Assembly: GCA_020650975.1 (NCBI GenBank)
Contig: JAIPMN010001108.1
Span: 2,421-61,670, forward strand
Source: Apostichopus californicus
Taxonomy: Eukaryota; Echinodermata; Holothuroidea; Aspidochirotida; Stichopodidae
Length of the DNA: 59,250 bases
Direction of reading: 5' to 3'
Position 1 is the stretch's first letter; the number at the start of each line of letters is the position of its first letter. Under the pieces are notes generated by a model. That model did no database searches, was not told the origin of the DNA, and saw only the letters and a list, made by a program, of their open reading frames with translations. This document shows positions 1-13,100 of this stretch, piece by piece. The translations under genes and the position numbers were made by a program.

Positions 1-3000
1 CCAATATCCTAACCAAAACATTCCTCACCACCCCCCCCCCCCCAATACCCACTGCAAGAGATAATATACAGTTAAGCATGTTTATCTGTTACTACTTTCC
101 AATGACAGCACAAAGTAGTAAAGGGTCTAACAAGAAAATCTCTCAAAACAATGTCCACCTAAAATGTTAGCCATATTGGAATCAATCTTTGGAAAGTCTC
201 ACCTATGTTCTTGCAAACTTCTTGCAGATGATCATATCACTCACCCAGCGCATGATCACTGTTTTTTTTTTCTTTTTTTTTTCCTTTCTTTCTTTAGAGA
301 GCTGGATGTCTTACATGGATCACCGATCTTGTGATTTGCATCCCTCTTCACCCCCTCCCTCTTCTCCATCCCTCCCCCTCCCCATCCACTGCCGCTACAA
401 GGTTCAACATCTCTATATCACATAATGCCCATGGTAAAATGTTATTCAAATTGTCATTCTAAACAATTAGAATACATCATCTCTCGTTTTTGTTTTGTTG
501 TCGTAGCCTGGCAGGAAACATGCTGGTCAGTGATCTCTCGGGACAGGCTCGGGACAGGGGGTGTAATGATGGTAATCATAGATAATGATTGCTGTATAAG
601 CCATAATCAACTGTCATTTTGTCTGATAAACACCCAATCACACCTTCTTTAAAGGTTACTTGGCTCCTTCCCATTCAGCACCCTTGCTACCCCCTCCCTA
701 ACCCCAGCCCCTTTAACAACCCTCCAATCCCATGCCCTCTCCAGTAACATTCATTAAATCCACTGAAACCTATAGTAGCCAGGTTCAAGCAACATGTCAG
801 TTATTTTGCAATTTTCACCAGCACTTCTATTTTTTTTCTTTTTTTTCTAATGCAGTGAAATTTAATATCCATTGCACTTACATGTATGCAGACACTATGG
901 AGTAATAACTTCTCACCCACTAAGTTGTGATTCTCGTTGTAGCGAGCCTCGTTACCCTACGGGTAATAACTCTGTCAGCCCAGGGTTAAATATGCAAATT
1001 AGACTAGCAATTGTATTCTTGACAGTATTTACAGCACACGTGTGTAGTAACACCAATTGCAACAGACTAGCAATATATCATGTTAACGGCAAATTTCTTC
1101 GGGGGACCACATGTAGCAAAAGACTAACAGTTTGCTTTGAAGTGAAAGAGCTCAAGCCCAGTGCAATGATCCATGTAACAACTTTAAATCATTTAAACCA
1201 AGGAGTGACTTTTCAAAATTCTCCATAATCCTCCTCCTTTCTCTACTTTTTGTTCTGTTTCTGAGATCAGTATTACACACTAACCTCCTATGTCCCCTTA
1301 CCCCCCCCCCTCCCCCCCCCCCAACTCCTCCTGAATCCAACCAATCTTCCTCTCTGGGTGAGCAATATACTACATGAAAGACAAAATTCACTGCCCTAAA
1401 TCCTTGTATAGCATTAGACTTCAAACCCGATGTGAGCATTTCAAGAGAAGTTACAATAATATGCAACCGTTTTCACTGTGCATCTAATTTTGCATAAGCA
1501 CCAAAATTTAGGCTCTGCAGCAAAATTAAGGAAGAAATTAATTTTCTCTCATGAACTAAAACAAACACAGGAAGACTTACATCTTAGAATTTGTTCGAAA
1601 GAAGAAAACAAGCAACCTAATCTTAATTTGATTTTTTTTTTTAAATTTGATCTTAATTCCCCCCCCCCCTTTCCTCACCCCCTAAAACCCTCCCGCATGC
1701 AGCCCATATTTCTTTCCCCCTTTGATTAACATTATGCAGGATTTTATATAAAAGCTTCACCTTGATAGCCTGTATAATGTGATTTTCTTTTCTCCTTGTC
1801 AATGTTTATTAAAATAAAACATCCACTTGGGGAAAAAGCTGCATCTGCAATATCTTCTGTGTTCTTTGTTAACCTTTGTAAATTTATAGGCCTATGTTGC
1901 CTAGTATGAATCTTTTAGCTTGGCCTTAGTAATCAACAGATACCTCAGACTGTAAAAGTAAAATCAACTACATTTTAGAAGCTTTCAACTATCCGTGCAT
2001 GGGGCACAGAGTTAATATTTGTCACATTGAAACAAGTGAGTTATTATCTGCTGCCATCATTCAAACAGTGAGATATATTTTCAAATGTTACCATTCAAAA
2101 AGTCTCAACCACTGAATGTTATCGCAAACTGATCTCTTGAAATTAACAGAATACCTTCAGAAGCTGATCTTTTGATAAATATAAAAAGTTTTGTTCCATT
2201 CTTAAAAATGTCCATGCCATAACTTCATGGTTCTTAAAACGTCCATGCCATTATTTCATGGTTCCTGGTCGCAAACTCAGTTTAACTAAAAGTATAATTT
2301 TTTGTTGTTGAGACAATTTTCTTTTTTATAAACTTTCCTAGTAATAAATTCATTGCAAAACTGGGGCTTTGAACCAAAATCTTGGTATCTTACATTAAAT
2401 TTCTTCACATTCCCCCCCCCCCCCTCCCGGTCTCACCTACTACCATTGCCCTCCATCTAAACAAATACATGGTCATTCAGAAAAGTCCCAAAATGTTGAA
2501 TACAATCCACAAATTTCTAAAACAAATCCTAACTACATGGGAAAGAAAAATTTCCTCTTGCAAGATTTTTTAAGTTATTTTTTCTTTCTTTCTTTTTTTC
2601 ATATTTTATTAGATTTATCATGTTTTTTTTTTTCATTTTTGGGACAATAAATATCAACAATGGCAGTGGCTTTTCCGCTTTTGTCATGACCTTTCAATTT
2701 CTTAATGGATTAAAAATGGTGAAGACAATGTCGATACGAAAGAGAAAAGAATGCTTCATATGTTCAAAACCACAAACAGTTATGCTGAAAGTTATCACTC
2801 TGCCTAAAAATTATGCTGCCAAACTTTAGAATTTATTCCTAGCTTTCCACAAAACATTAGCTTTTAGTCTAACTGAGGCAACAGGAAGATTAACAGAATT
2901 GTGGCCAGCATTACTTCTGTATCAGACTCTGGCCACAATCTTGCATAGATTATAACCGTTTTTAACAGACACTTAAATGGTAGGCTACTCTATATTCTAG

Positions 3001-4051
3001 GGTGGTATCTAAGCAGGGATGAGCCTGAATTTTGCAAAAATTGCGGTATAGGCTCCAGTTTGCTTATGCTACAGTGTGTTAGGATAATAGTTTTTGTCCC
3101 CCGAGGCACCTGTTATTTTGTCTAACCAAACCCATTGGCTCTGTCCTCATGGAAGATCCTGGGCCGTGGGCCAAAATTTTAAATTTGTGAACCGCTGCGA
3201 CAACTGTCGCAGTAATCAATAAAGGGTGAATGCCATCTATAGTAACAACAAATATTAAAACTATCGTTTACCTATGACACTTGATAGGATGGGATATTAC
3301 TAGAACTTCTAAGTAATACTTCTTCAGAATATTAATACAAACGAACTCGATACATCGCAAGAGAATGTGAACTCTAAATTTCATTTCCCTGAAATCTGCA
3401 GTCCCAAATGTTCCTGAACACAAATCTTTGAACATATATATAAAATAAACAAGTCACACGTTGGATCAATATTTCATCTCAATAATGAATCTCTTTGCCC
3501 TAATTATAGAGTTGACTTAAACACGATATATACCTAGACCAACCTTAACACTGGCCAAGTGACGTCTAGCGACGTCAGGTTGCCCTCAGACACTCAGAAG
3601 ACTTCCCTAGTACCCTTTTCTCCATTCTTGGAATAAAACTTGCTGGACAACACAAAAACAAATCAAAGCAGCTACTCTCAAGATTATCACAAGCCAATAC
3701 TTTCAAACACAAAATGCTAGATGTACTTTCAATCAAAGACTCACTAAACAATGATCAGAGTTTTCCTCCAATGAATTTTTGACTGGCTTCAAAAATCAGG
3801 AGTCGTCTGAAACTGGACTTGCAAAGCGAAAAATAGCACTGGGGTACCCCTTTTCTTTCAACAACAAAAAAGGAGGGGAGTGAGTAACTCCCTAAAGTCT
3901 TCTGTAACACACAGACTCTATGACAAAACCAATCAGCAATACCTTAACACCATCATCTTTAATGATGTCACAAGAATACCCTTCTGCTGCAGGCGTATTC
4001 AGCTACGGTCAACGGATTATGCCTTCATGGGGGTCCCTCGGAGGGGTCGCT
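1..4051 (-). other. CCDC6 3' UTR and downstream noncoding sequence
   Basis: No coding exon is recognisable here. The transcript should continue from 4051 leftwards. Minus-strand polyadenylation candidates are ATTAAA near 3962-3957 (very close to the stop), AATAAA at about 2837-2832 and AATAAA near 2608. I cannot choose between them. The interval also holds C-runs (about 31-43, 1302-1322, 2411-2424) and a short tandem duplication around 2207-2267 containing GTCCATGCCAT twice. Confidence 0.5.
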
Positions 4052-4129
4052 TCAAGAATTGCTGCTGGGGGGCACTGGAGGCTTGATGAACTTCTCTGGA
4101 GCACTGGAGCCAGACGGAATTCTAGTGCG
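4052..4129 (-). CDS. CCDC6: CCDC6 exon 8, C-terminus and stop
   Basis: 78 nt after a CCCCTTACAG acceptor. It encodes 25 residues ([20 protein letters not shown]..., then TGA at 4054-4052), matching the vertebrate ITRPSPRRSNSPDKF-x-RP block. The long vertebrate poly-Pro tail is missing, which accounts for much of the shorter length. Confidence 0.88.
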   Translation of the reverse strand, partial: RTRIPSGSSAPEKFIKPPVPPSSNS

Positions 4130-7100
4130 CTGTAAGGGGAACACAAGGGGGAGACAATGCATGAAGAGAGAACAAACAAATCATTGTTATGAAGTCCCAC
4201 AGGGAGACGCAAGATGACCAGTTACTGCACACGGTTAATACAACAGTGCAACAAAACAATAAATTTGCATGATTCTTTTGTTGTATGTCGTATGTTACTG
4301 GCCTGCAGTTACCGCAACACAATGTGACATTACGCAGTCAAAATTGTGGCCTTTCTGTCGTACATTTATCTTGATAACTCATCAGAAAACACAACATTTG
4401 TGGAGCTGCCATGTCAGCTAATCTCATGACATCATGACATAGACAGTGACACTGTCGAGATGTCACGTTATGCCAGGGATGTGCCCAGGATTTCCTGAGT
4501 GCCAGGTATACTGATCGTCCTGGGGGAGGGGTCTTTAAGAAATTTGTTGATATTTGAAGGTGCTCAGATGCCAAATGCTGGCACTTGTGTAGCTTTTAAG
4601 CACATACACAAGTACTACAGGTAGTTTTGCTAACAATTTACATTTTTTAATTTTTTTTAGTGAAATATATTACGTACCTGGTAAAAGTTATTAGTTTGTT
4701 TCAAAGAGATTTTACAAGGGACTGATTTAGAGCCGTAAGTAATGTTTCTCGCATGTGTAACTGATGCATTATTAGTCTGTATGGTTTTGGCATAGGCTAG
4801 GCCCAATTATGTTGAATATATTGTTAGGAATGTCGGGGTTTTAGATGAAAATAGTGCTGGGCGGGACGATTTTTAAGACAGTGCTGGGCGGTAATTTTTA
4901 GTGCTGGGCCAGGCCGCCCAGTGCCGCCCAGCGTGGGCACATCCCTGGTTATGCTAATGCAGCAGTAAAAGTCTACACACCTAGTCTCTCCCTCCAGGGC
5001 CACCATACATTTCCAACTGGGTTCAATTGTATTGAATGAAAATTGTAAAAATATGGTGATTTATTACTGTAGTGACCTCATCCGGATTCAAAAGGCATTA
5101 TGATTTTGAGCCAGTTGCCAGGATGACTGTTTGTCATCAGCTCAGTGACTTCCATTTTGTTTTCAATAAAAAAATAAATGATCCACGGCTAGTCTTTGTT
5201 TTAAGCTTAAACAGCACAAAACATTGAAGTTTGCCTGCCTTCATGTCACATAAAATGATGCCTATTATACATCATAGTAGGAATGTGTTTTTTCAGACTC
5301 CTCCCCCCCATTCTCATTACTGTGTAGGGATAACTGTGGGCCAGACCACTGTGAAGGTAGATGCATGTAGGAGGGGACAAAAAATGGAGGGAAGGTTTTG
5401 TTAGAAGTGAAAAATACACTGGACCACTGAGTCTGCAGATGGTAAGAGTTGACATGTTTCTGAAAAATGCAGATAAAGAAAAACATCTTTCGACAAAAAT
5501 CTGTACGTGGCTTACAATGTGCATTCCTGGACCGACAGGTGGTGAAGTACCAAATGGACTGAGGGGTGGCGCATGGCCCTGTGATATCACCATGGGGGTG
5601 GGTCTGCTGGCAGGAGAAGGTGGCGAAAACACTGAATGTAAAGCTGCAAAACAAAAAAACAAACAAACATCCATTGATTAGTTTTTTGTATTTGATGAGG
5701 AATTTATAAACTTACACATCTATGACATTATCATCTATTTTTATGTACATCTTGCATTGTTTGGAGAGACAGGGGGGAAAAAAATTAGCAAACTGCTTAT
5801 CTACTGCAACAAGACCTACGTAGGTAAATATTTAAAAAAAAAGTTTGAGTGCCTGATGTTTCAATCTTAGCAGGATCTTCTTCTGAGGCTGACTGAAACG
5901 ACCATAAACTAAGAAAACATTAAGAGACACAAGCCCTCGGGATGGGAGCGTGCTTAAACTACTACAGAGCCACATTGCCTCCTTTCTAAAATCCTGGATC
6001 CTCTCCAAAGTGGAAGGTAAATAGAATCCCAAGAGACTAGTGGTTTCTTATTACCCAATTATCTTCTCTCACAAATAACCAGAGGAAATGTTCTCGCTTG
6101 GGAAGGACATATAGAAGGCGCATGAGTTCTATCGTGCATCCATCTCCAGTAGGAGATATCTTTATGCCTGACTGCGTGAATAAGGTGTATTTTTATATAT
6201 GTAAGGATTGAATGGTCTGAACCCAATTTATTGGACAAAGTTAATGTTTCCTTTACCACCCAAAGTTATGTATTTAAGTTCCAAGACATTCCTGCACATG
6301 GGAGGGAGGTGGGGGGGGGGCGGCCAGAAGGAATCCATGCCTCACCTGGTGAAATAGATCTATTTGGGCTTGGACTAGGGGAATACGGAATAGGGCTGGA
6401 GATTGTACGTGGACGGTGACCCATCATTGCCATCTCGTTAAACTGCCTCTCGTCATCCATCTCCAGGCTGGATTCACTTTCAGAGAGGTGCCTGCTGAGG
6501 GCCTCTCTCCGCTCTTGTTCCAGTAACAGCTTCCGCTGCAGATGAAGATTCTCTTCCTTCAACTCCCTTTCCTCTTGAAGTAGCTGTGCCATCTTCTCAT
6601 TTTCTGTTTAAACGAGAGACCAAAAGGAAACCAATAACAAAAGCAAACGGAAAACAATTTCTTTTTCCTTCAAACTGCAACATCCTTCCAACATCCCTCC
6701 CCCCCCCCTTCACCAAAATAAATCTGTACATAAGAAAATGAATCTTAGAGAGACATAAAAAGCTGTCCCAATTTACATTTATGCTGAACTTGGAAGTTTG
6801 CTCTACGAATCCTCCATTTTAGCTTTCTTTCGTCTTTTTTGTTTGTCTTGAATTGAAAAAATTAGCACCTGCTCTGATTAGGAGTTACCTTCTGGTTTGA
6901 ATATCAAAGTTCTTCTTTGCCAAAATTTGATCTCATATTCTTACAATTAAGTTAAAGAAAAGTATGAAACTGAAGTACTGTTGAGTCGCAACCATTTGTT
7001 TGCAACACATTTTTAGGCTATAGTCAATATTTAAGAATGAAAGAAAACATAAGCAAAGAAGGATGTTCAAAAGGGATACCAAAATCTGATAAAATTTTGG

Positions 7101-10100
7101 GAATTTTGCTGAATATTCTTGGAAAATATATATGGAACACTAACCTGTGATGTCATACATGGAATAAATTTATTATTTTCTAGTTGAAATCCCTGTCTAG
7201 TATTGATCAAACTCACTTGACCATGCCTTACCAACATAAACTAACGTCACCTCCACACAGTTAAATTTATTTTTCCAACGTTATAAAATCATTTCAAAAA
7301 TTTAATAATAAAACAGAAAATCAAAAGTCCATTTATGACATCATAGATGATTAAAATGACTGAACATACAAAGAAAACGAACAAATTCCAATATTCTTTT
7401 TTAATCTAAATAAACATGGAACAGAGCCACAGTCGTAAGCTAGGAGTTGGATCTATGTGCCTCATTTCTCAAGTATTTTTCTGAATTTTTATCTCTGTAT
7501 TTTTATCGATTCTGTTTGAATATATCAGACTTCGCTAAACCTGTGATGCTCCAAACATTTTCAGGCAATAGAATTTCACAAATTTAACCACTTGCTCAAA
7601 CGTACATAAAGTTCAATAATGTCCACAGGCTAAAATCAAGCTCTCCTTGGCATTTCCCTGAATTACAGCACACATCAGTTACTACACAGGCTTTTGAGAG
7701 GAGCCCGATAACATCTCCTGATGCTTTGACTGACGATTATGATAAATCTGACTTAACCATGTGTTTATGTTCTGTATGTTTACTGGCCGAAAATTTGCCA
7801 GTGTCTTATTTGTTTTCTTCTGACGAACAGCAAAATCCACTGGCAGTTAGCCAGCAAAGAGCCTCAATTTCGAGGCCTGTAGCTTTACACATTAACATGA
7901 TCATTTCTTGATACTACTGTAGATGCATTACTATTCCATATCAAGGCCATGTTCAAAAGCGTTGTCAAATTGTACGGCAGTCGACTTTTATTCAAATCAA
8001 TACAGTCAAGAAAGAAGAAGCTAAGAACAAGAAACAAACTTGCTCATAGGCAAGTTTTTGTCTGTTATTTGGAAATTACATCATTTGTTATTACTGTTTA
8101 TGTTTACAATTCCTTACCCTTTCAAATTGTTTTCTTTTTTAAGCCAATCACAATTACAGTCTTGTAATTGAAGAAAATAGACCTGTAAAGCCACTTCATT
8201 TAATATGACCTTTGCCTCCTTCTGTACATTTCATTTATTTTGTTTATTTTATTTGTTTTTTCACAACATATATACAACAAATGTAGCGAATACAGAGAGT
8301 TATGGAATGTGAAAGGAAGTTTATCAAGAAACCCTTGTGGGCTTATCTAGTGATACACTCCCTTTACATAGAGTACATCAATAACTTACAAAAAAGAATT
8401 AAGAAAAAGAACTAAGAAAAAGAGAAGAAAAGGAAGAAAAAGAAAAAGAAAGAAAGAGGAACCTCAACCTCAGTATAAGTTGAAGAAAAATCTCTTTAAT
8501 TTGTATTTAAGTGATTTTCGGGAAGGTTGTGACCTGATATTAAGCAGCAAAGAATTCCATGTGATGCTTGTACGATGAAGAAGGTTATATTTTCCTACAT
8601 TGGTGTGAATGCGATTAGGGCGTAAAATTTGTACATGTCATTGTCAATAGGCATTTCACATATACTTTGTAGTGCTACAGAACTTTCTTCGTCTATGATA
8701 AATCAATTTCCTGAAACCGAGAAAAGGTTCCAAATAACAACTTTGACCTCATTGATTGAAAAGAAAACTTGACGACTCTAGCTACCGAACATTGATGTTA
8801 ATTGATTTTAGCAATAAACATCATCATAAAATAAATTGATAGTAATCAACGCGACTTGCTTTATGAAAGCGGCTCTCTGGTCTTTGCTCTTCTCACTCAC
8901 AACTCTGTTTGTCATTCATACTTTTTAGCTCTCCATCGTTGATTTTGCAACTTTGGGCTCCCATCTCACTCCCCCCTCTCCGGGTAAGGATTCTGACCTC
9001 CAAGTGATTCCCGTTACCCCCTCTAGTTTATTAATCATAGTTATTCTTTCTCCATTACCACTACTATACTAAACCTCAAGGTTGTTGGTTCCTTTTCATG
9101 AATCTCAGGATCGATTCTGGAAAGCAGAGAACCAAAAAAAAGAAAGGAAATCTAATGACTTACGTTCAAATTGTGTTGAGAAAAGCTGTCCCTTCAGTTT
9201 CCGGACTTCGTTCCTCAGCTGCTCGACATAACGGGTCATATTTTCTGTCGTTTCACCATTTTTGATGTCCCTGGGTGACGAAGGTGCCGAAATAGGCTGA
9301 TCTAGTTGCTCCTGTAGATCCCTATTTTCACAGATAAAGACAAATGAAAATAAATATGACCAAGTTTCTTTTACAGACAATTTATGTGATGTTATTCTTG
9401 CCCCCCAAAAATACTTATGATTTTCTTATAACATTCACCTTTTCTACTCCTTGGGCAGGGAGTAAGATGATGCTACCATGTATGCAGTTTTAATAACTCC
9501 CAACTTATGTTACATTCCAAGGGTCTTTTATAGACGATTAAAAAAAAAGAAAAAAAAGAAATTAGCTTAAAATTGGCATTAGGCTTGCAGATACTAGTAT
9601 GGTTCATGCTGTACTGACAAAGAGCTAATCCCTGTTAGTCAATTGGGGTGCTTCCCTCAAAATACAAAAGCCTACTGGTATGCCCAGGCTTTTATGTTTC
9701 AAAAGATAACCAGAATGCAACATGGTTTCGAAGGTTTCCTGAGGAATTGGCAGAACCATTAAAACATCTGACATCCTGCAAGTTGGCCTTCTTGAGATAC
9801 CGTACTGATGAGATTTTCACATTTCAGCCTCAAATAATCTTTTAGCCTCATCAAAAACAAAAGGTTTATTGTATTCAAGATGGGAAATCCACAAAGCAAC
9901 CATGGGATCCCACCCAAGCTTCCTTTCCTAAGATATCATGTCAACAAAGGTTTTCTCACTTGCTGACCTCAAATGACCTCCGACCTATACCAAATCAACA
10001 TAGACCTGTTATTCATTACCAAGCATCCGCATAGCAGGTATCCAATCCAACCAACTTTCCCTGCATGACATATTCTGCATATATGTGAAATCATGTTTTT

Positions 10101-13100
10101 AGGTCAAAGGACACAATTGTCATCCGAATCAAATCAACTTCCAATTTTTCTCTTCTGCTGGAATTTCATTGCATCCAAATTTATTAAATTATTTCACGAT
10201 ATTTTTCTGTTCTGGAAATTACACCATTTACTTTATTTGATGTTTGTCAGGATTTTAGGTTATGAAAACAGGTGACGCTTTGTTTATTTTCAGTACTTCT
10301 TACCTCTTCTCCGTTTCCAGCTTGTCCATCCTCTTCCACAACCTATTCACTAAACCTTCCTGCTCTTGCTCGAGGGCATTCTCTAAATCCACCTTTTCTC
10401 TCCTCAGCTGTAGAATAAAACAATCAGAGGAAAACATAAATAGCATTAAAATTTATTTTAATTTATTTAATTTATTTTAATTAGAATTCTTGGGACTGTT
10501 TTGGATAAATGTTTTATACATATGGAAACCCCTCCCCCCCCCCCCAAAAAGTACCATTACATAGTTCAAGTTAACTAGCTTGCCGCTTGGCTAAAGTTGT
10601 GTCAAAAGTTACTTTTTCTAATTCATTAAATGAAGAAATAAAAAGTTTTGAAACTTTCTCACCCTCAATTTGTATCCCTGAACAATGGCGATTTCGCTTA
10701 GAGTTAATACTAGTTTAATTGAAAGTGTTTAGTGAACCCATTGAATCATTACTTAATTTCTAATTTACTTTCACTTTACTTTGTTGAAAAAAAAAAAATT
10801 CAATGATAAAATCTCAGAAATGATATCACTGGTCACCATGGTTACTTCTTTCTTTCACTGCTTGCATCGTCAGCAAACTATTCTTTTAATCAAACATGGT
10901 CACATCCACTCTTTTATTTTCGGTTGTTGACAAAATTGAAATGTTTCACTCGTTAAGTCAGTCAACAATAGAAAGCTGGCTGGAAAAGCTGCTCTGACAA
11001 TAACATTACATTTTCTTTTGTAGGACACACATTACTGTCTTTTAACGCTGTTCACATAAACCATTAATACCTTGCTAATTAAGAGCAGCCACATGGTTAT
11101 TAACCACACAGATTACTTTACTAGTAAAGATTTCATGGGCACCCCGATGACTGTACGTATGTGTGGATATTACATGGCTTGATCGGAATGTTGTACAGAG
11201 AACTTTTTCAAAGTACAAACCTGATGCCAAATGCAGTGCCCAGAAATAAAAAGACAATATACCATGCGCTGAAGCAGACAGCTTGTACATTACGTTATAC
11301 GGCATAGAAAGTAGGCGGGAGAAAAAGAACAACCTCTTGTTTGATATTCCAACAGATCAGAGCAAACAGCCTACTGTATTACAAACAAGCACATCTGACA
11401 AGATTGATCTGTTCACCCGCATGTAGAGTCCTTTGTCAACAACCGTTATCAAATGCAGTGCTTTTATGCATTAAACATAAGCTTCTTAATCATGGTACGA
11501 CTTCCTTTCCCAGTATTTCAGACCGGATTACTTTGTATCGAGGTTTAAAAGAAGGCAGAGATTGCATATTCTCAACTACAGCTGAGCTTCTTTTTTTTTT
11601 TTNNNNTTTTTTTTTTTTCACCGATCGTCAGTCTTTAAATATAATTCCTCGCTTAAAGGAATACTGTAAGTCAAAAAACACCTGCACATTTTGTTTTTTA
11701 TTTTATATAAATGTACAAGACCAATAGAGGGAATCCATACACAAACTTCATTTACCTATAATGTACAACAGTATGTGTCAGACACAAACAAACAGCGATT
11801 CCNNNNNNNNNNNNNTTTTTCCCCCTTCATTCCCCCCCCCCCCCCAATCCCCATCCCCTTTCTAATTGATAAATTTTAAAACTATGTGAATAATACTACA
11901 TTAAATTTGGTAACAATTTGTCTTGCCAAATGCTAAAACACTGCTTTAAGTTTTCCAAGTAGATCACGGAAAGTTTAGTGTAGTAACAGTGGTTACGTAC
12001 AAGGACCACATTCAAATTTGTAGACTACAGTAAAGTAGGTCGTCACATACAGATCTGGGTTATTATCTCTGTTTGTTTGCCATGACTGTAAGTACAGTAC
12101 CTAAAGTAGTCTGGCATGTATTAGTCTCATTTTTATTGAACATTGTCATTTATCGACCTTTGACCTTTTCAATCCCTCAGACAAGATTTGTGTTAAGTCT
12201 ATTGAAATCTGACAAACAAAAACTGATCATAGTTGTTGTCTTGATTTTTAGACTGATAGCGACTTCCTGTTAGACAAGAGTAGAGTCGAGAGAGAAAATG
12301 AAGGCAACCTACAGTACTGTACTGTACACATCAATCATGTGAGGAACAACACAAACTGAGACAAACAAGCAGCTTATAAATTCATTTACCGAGAAACAAG
12401 AATTTATACGACTAAAGCGACAATTAAAGCAGGCATTGGAGATTTCAACTCAGATTGAAGAGACACCAATACTTCTCTCGCATACAGTAGTACACTACAT
12501 CAACACCTTTGCAAAGAGATTTCTTTCGTCACCCTTTAAGAAAGGCATGACTGGCTTGTCTAGTTATAAAGCAATGACATTTAAATCACAGCAGTCGAGA
12601 TGTAAGAGATATGCAAATGAGCTGCTGTGAAGGAGTACGATTGAGGCCAAGTATGCATGCTACTGGACTGATACGTATATATATAAAGGTATCACGCTTT
12701 ATAAATTATATCCTGAGTAGTAGTATTAGTATCAGCAGCATCTTAGCAGAAAGCTCCTCCCTCTCTCAGTGTCCATGATAGAATTAAAGGATTTTAAAAC
12801 AGCTGGTTGTCTTGGCAACATACTGTATTAAATAACAGGCTAACAGCCACTTCTCTCCTCGAGTGAAACAGACAGTTCAGCACAAATATCGATATATATT
12901 AAATTTGTTTGTTTTGAATTGTTATGTGATTTGCTTGTTTCTTTATTTGCGTGTCTGTAATATTAATGTCACAACAGATTTCGGAAGCCTCGAGGATGGT
13001 CATCACATGGGATTATGATATATAACTGAAGCTTTGTACGTTTTTTATCGAGCAAATTTTTTTCCCGTAAAATGCTTGGTTTTCTTGGCTGACTACAGGG

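Noticed and set aside
5246..5674. Whole 142-codon minus-strand frame as a separate gene
   Set aside because: Only 5643-5516 is supported, as CCDC6 exon 7; the remainder is intron on both sides.
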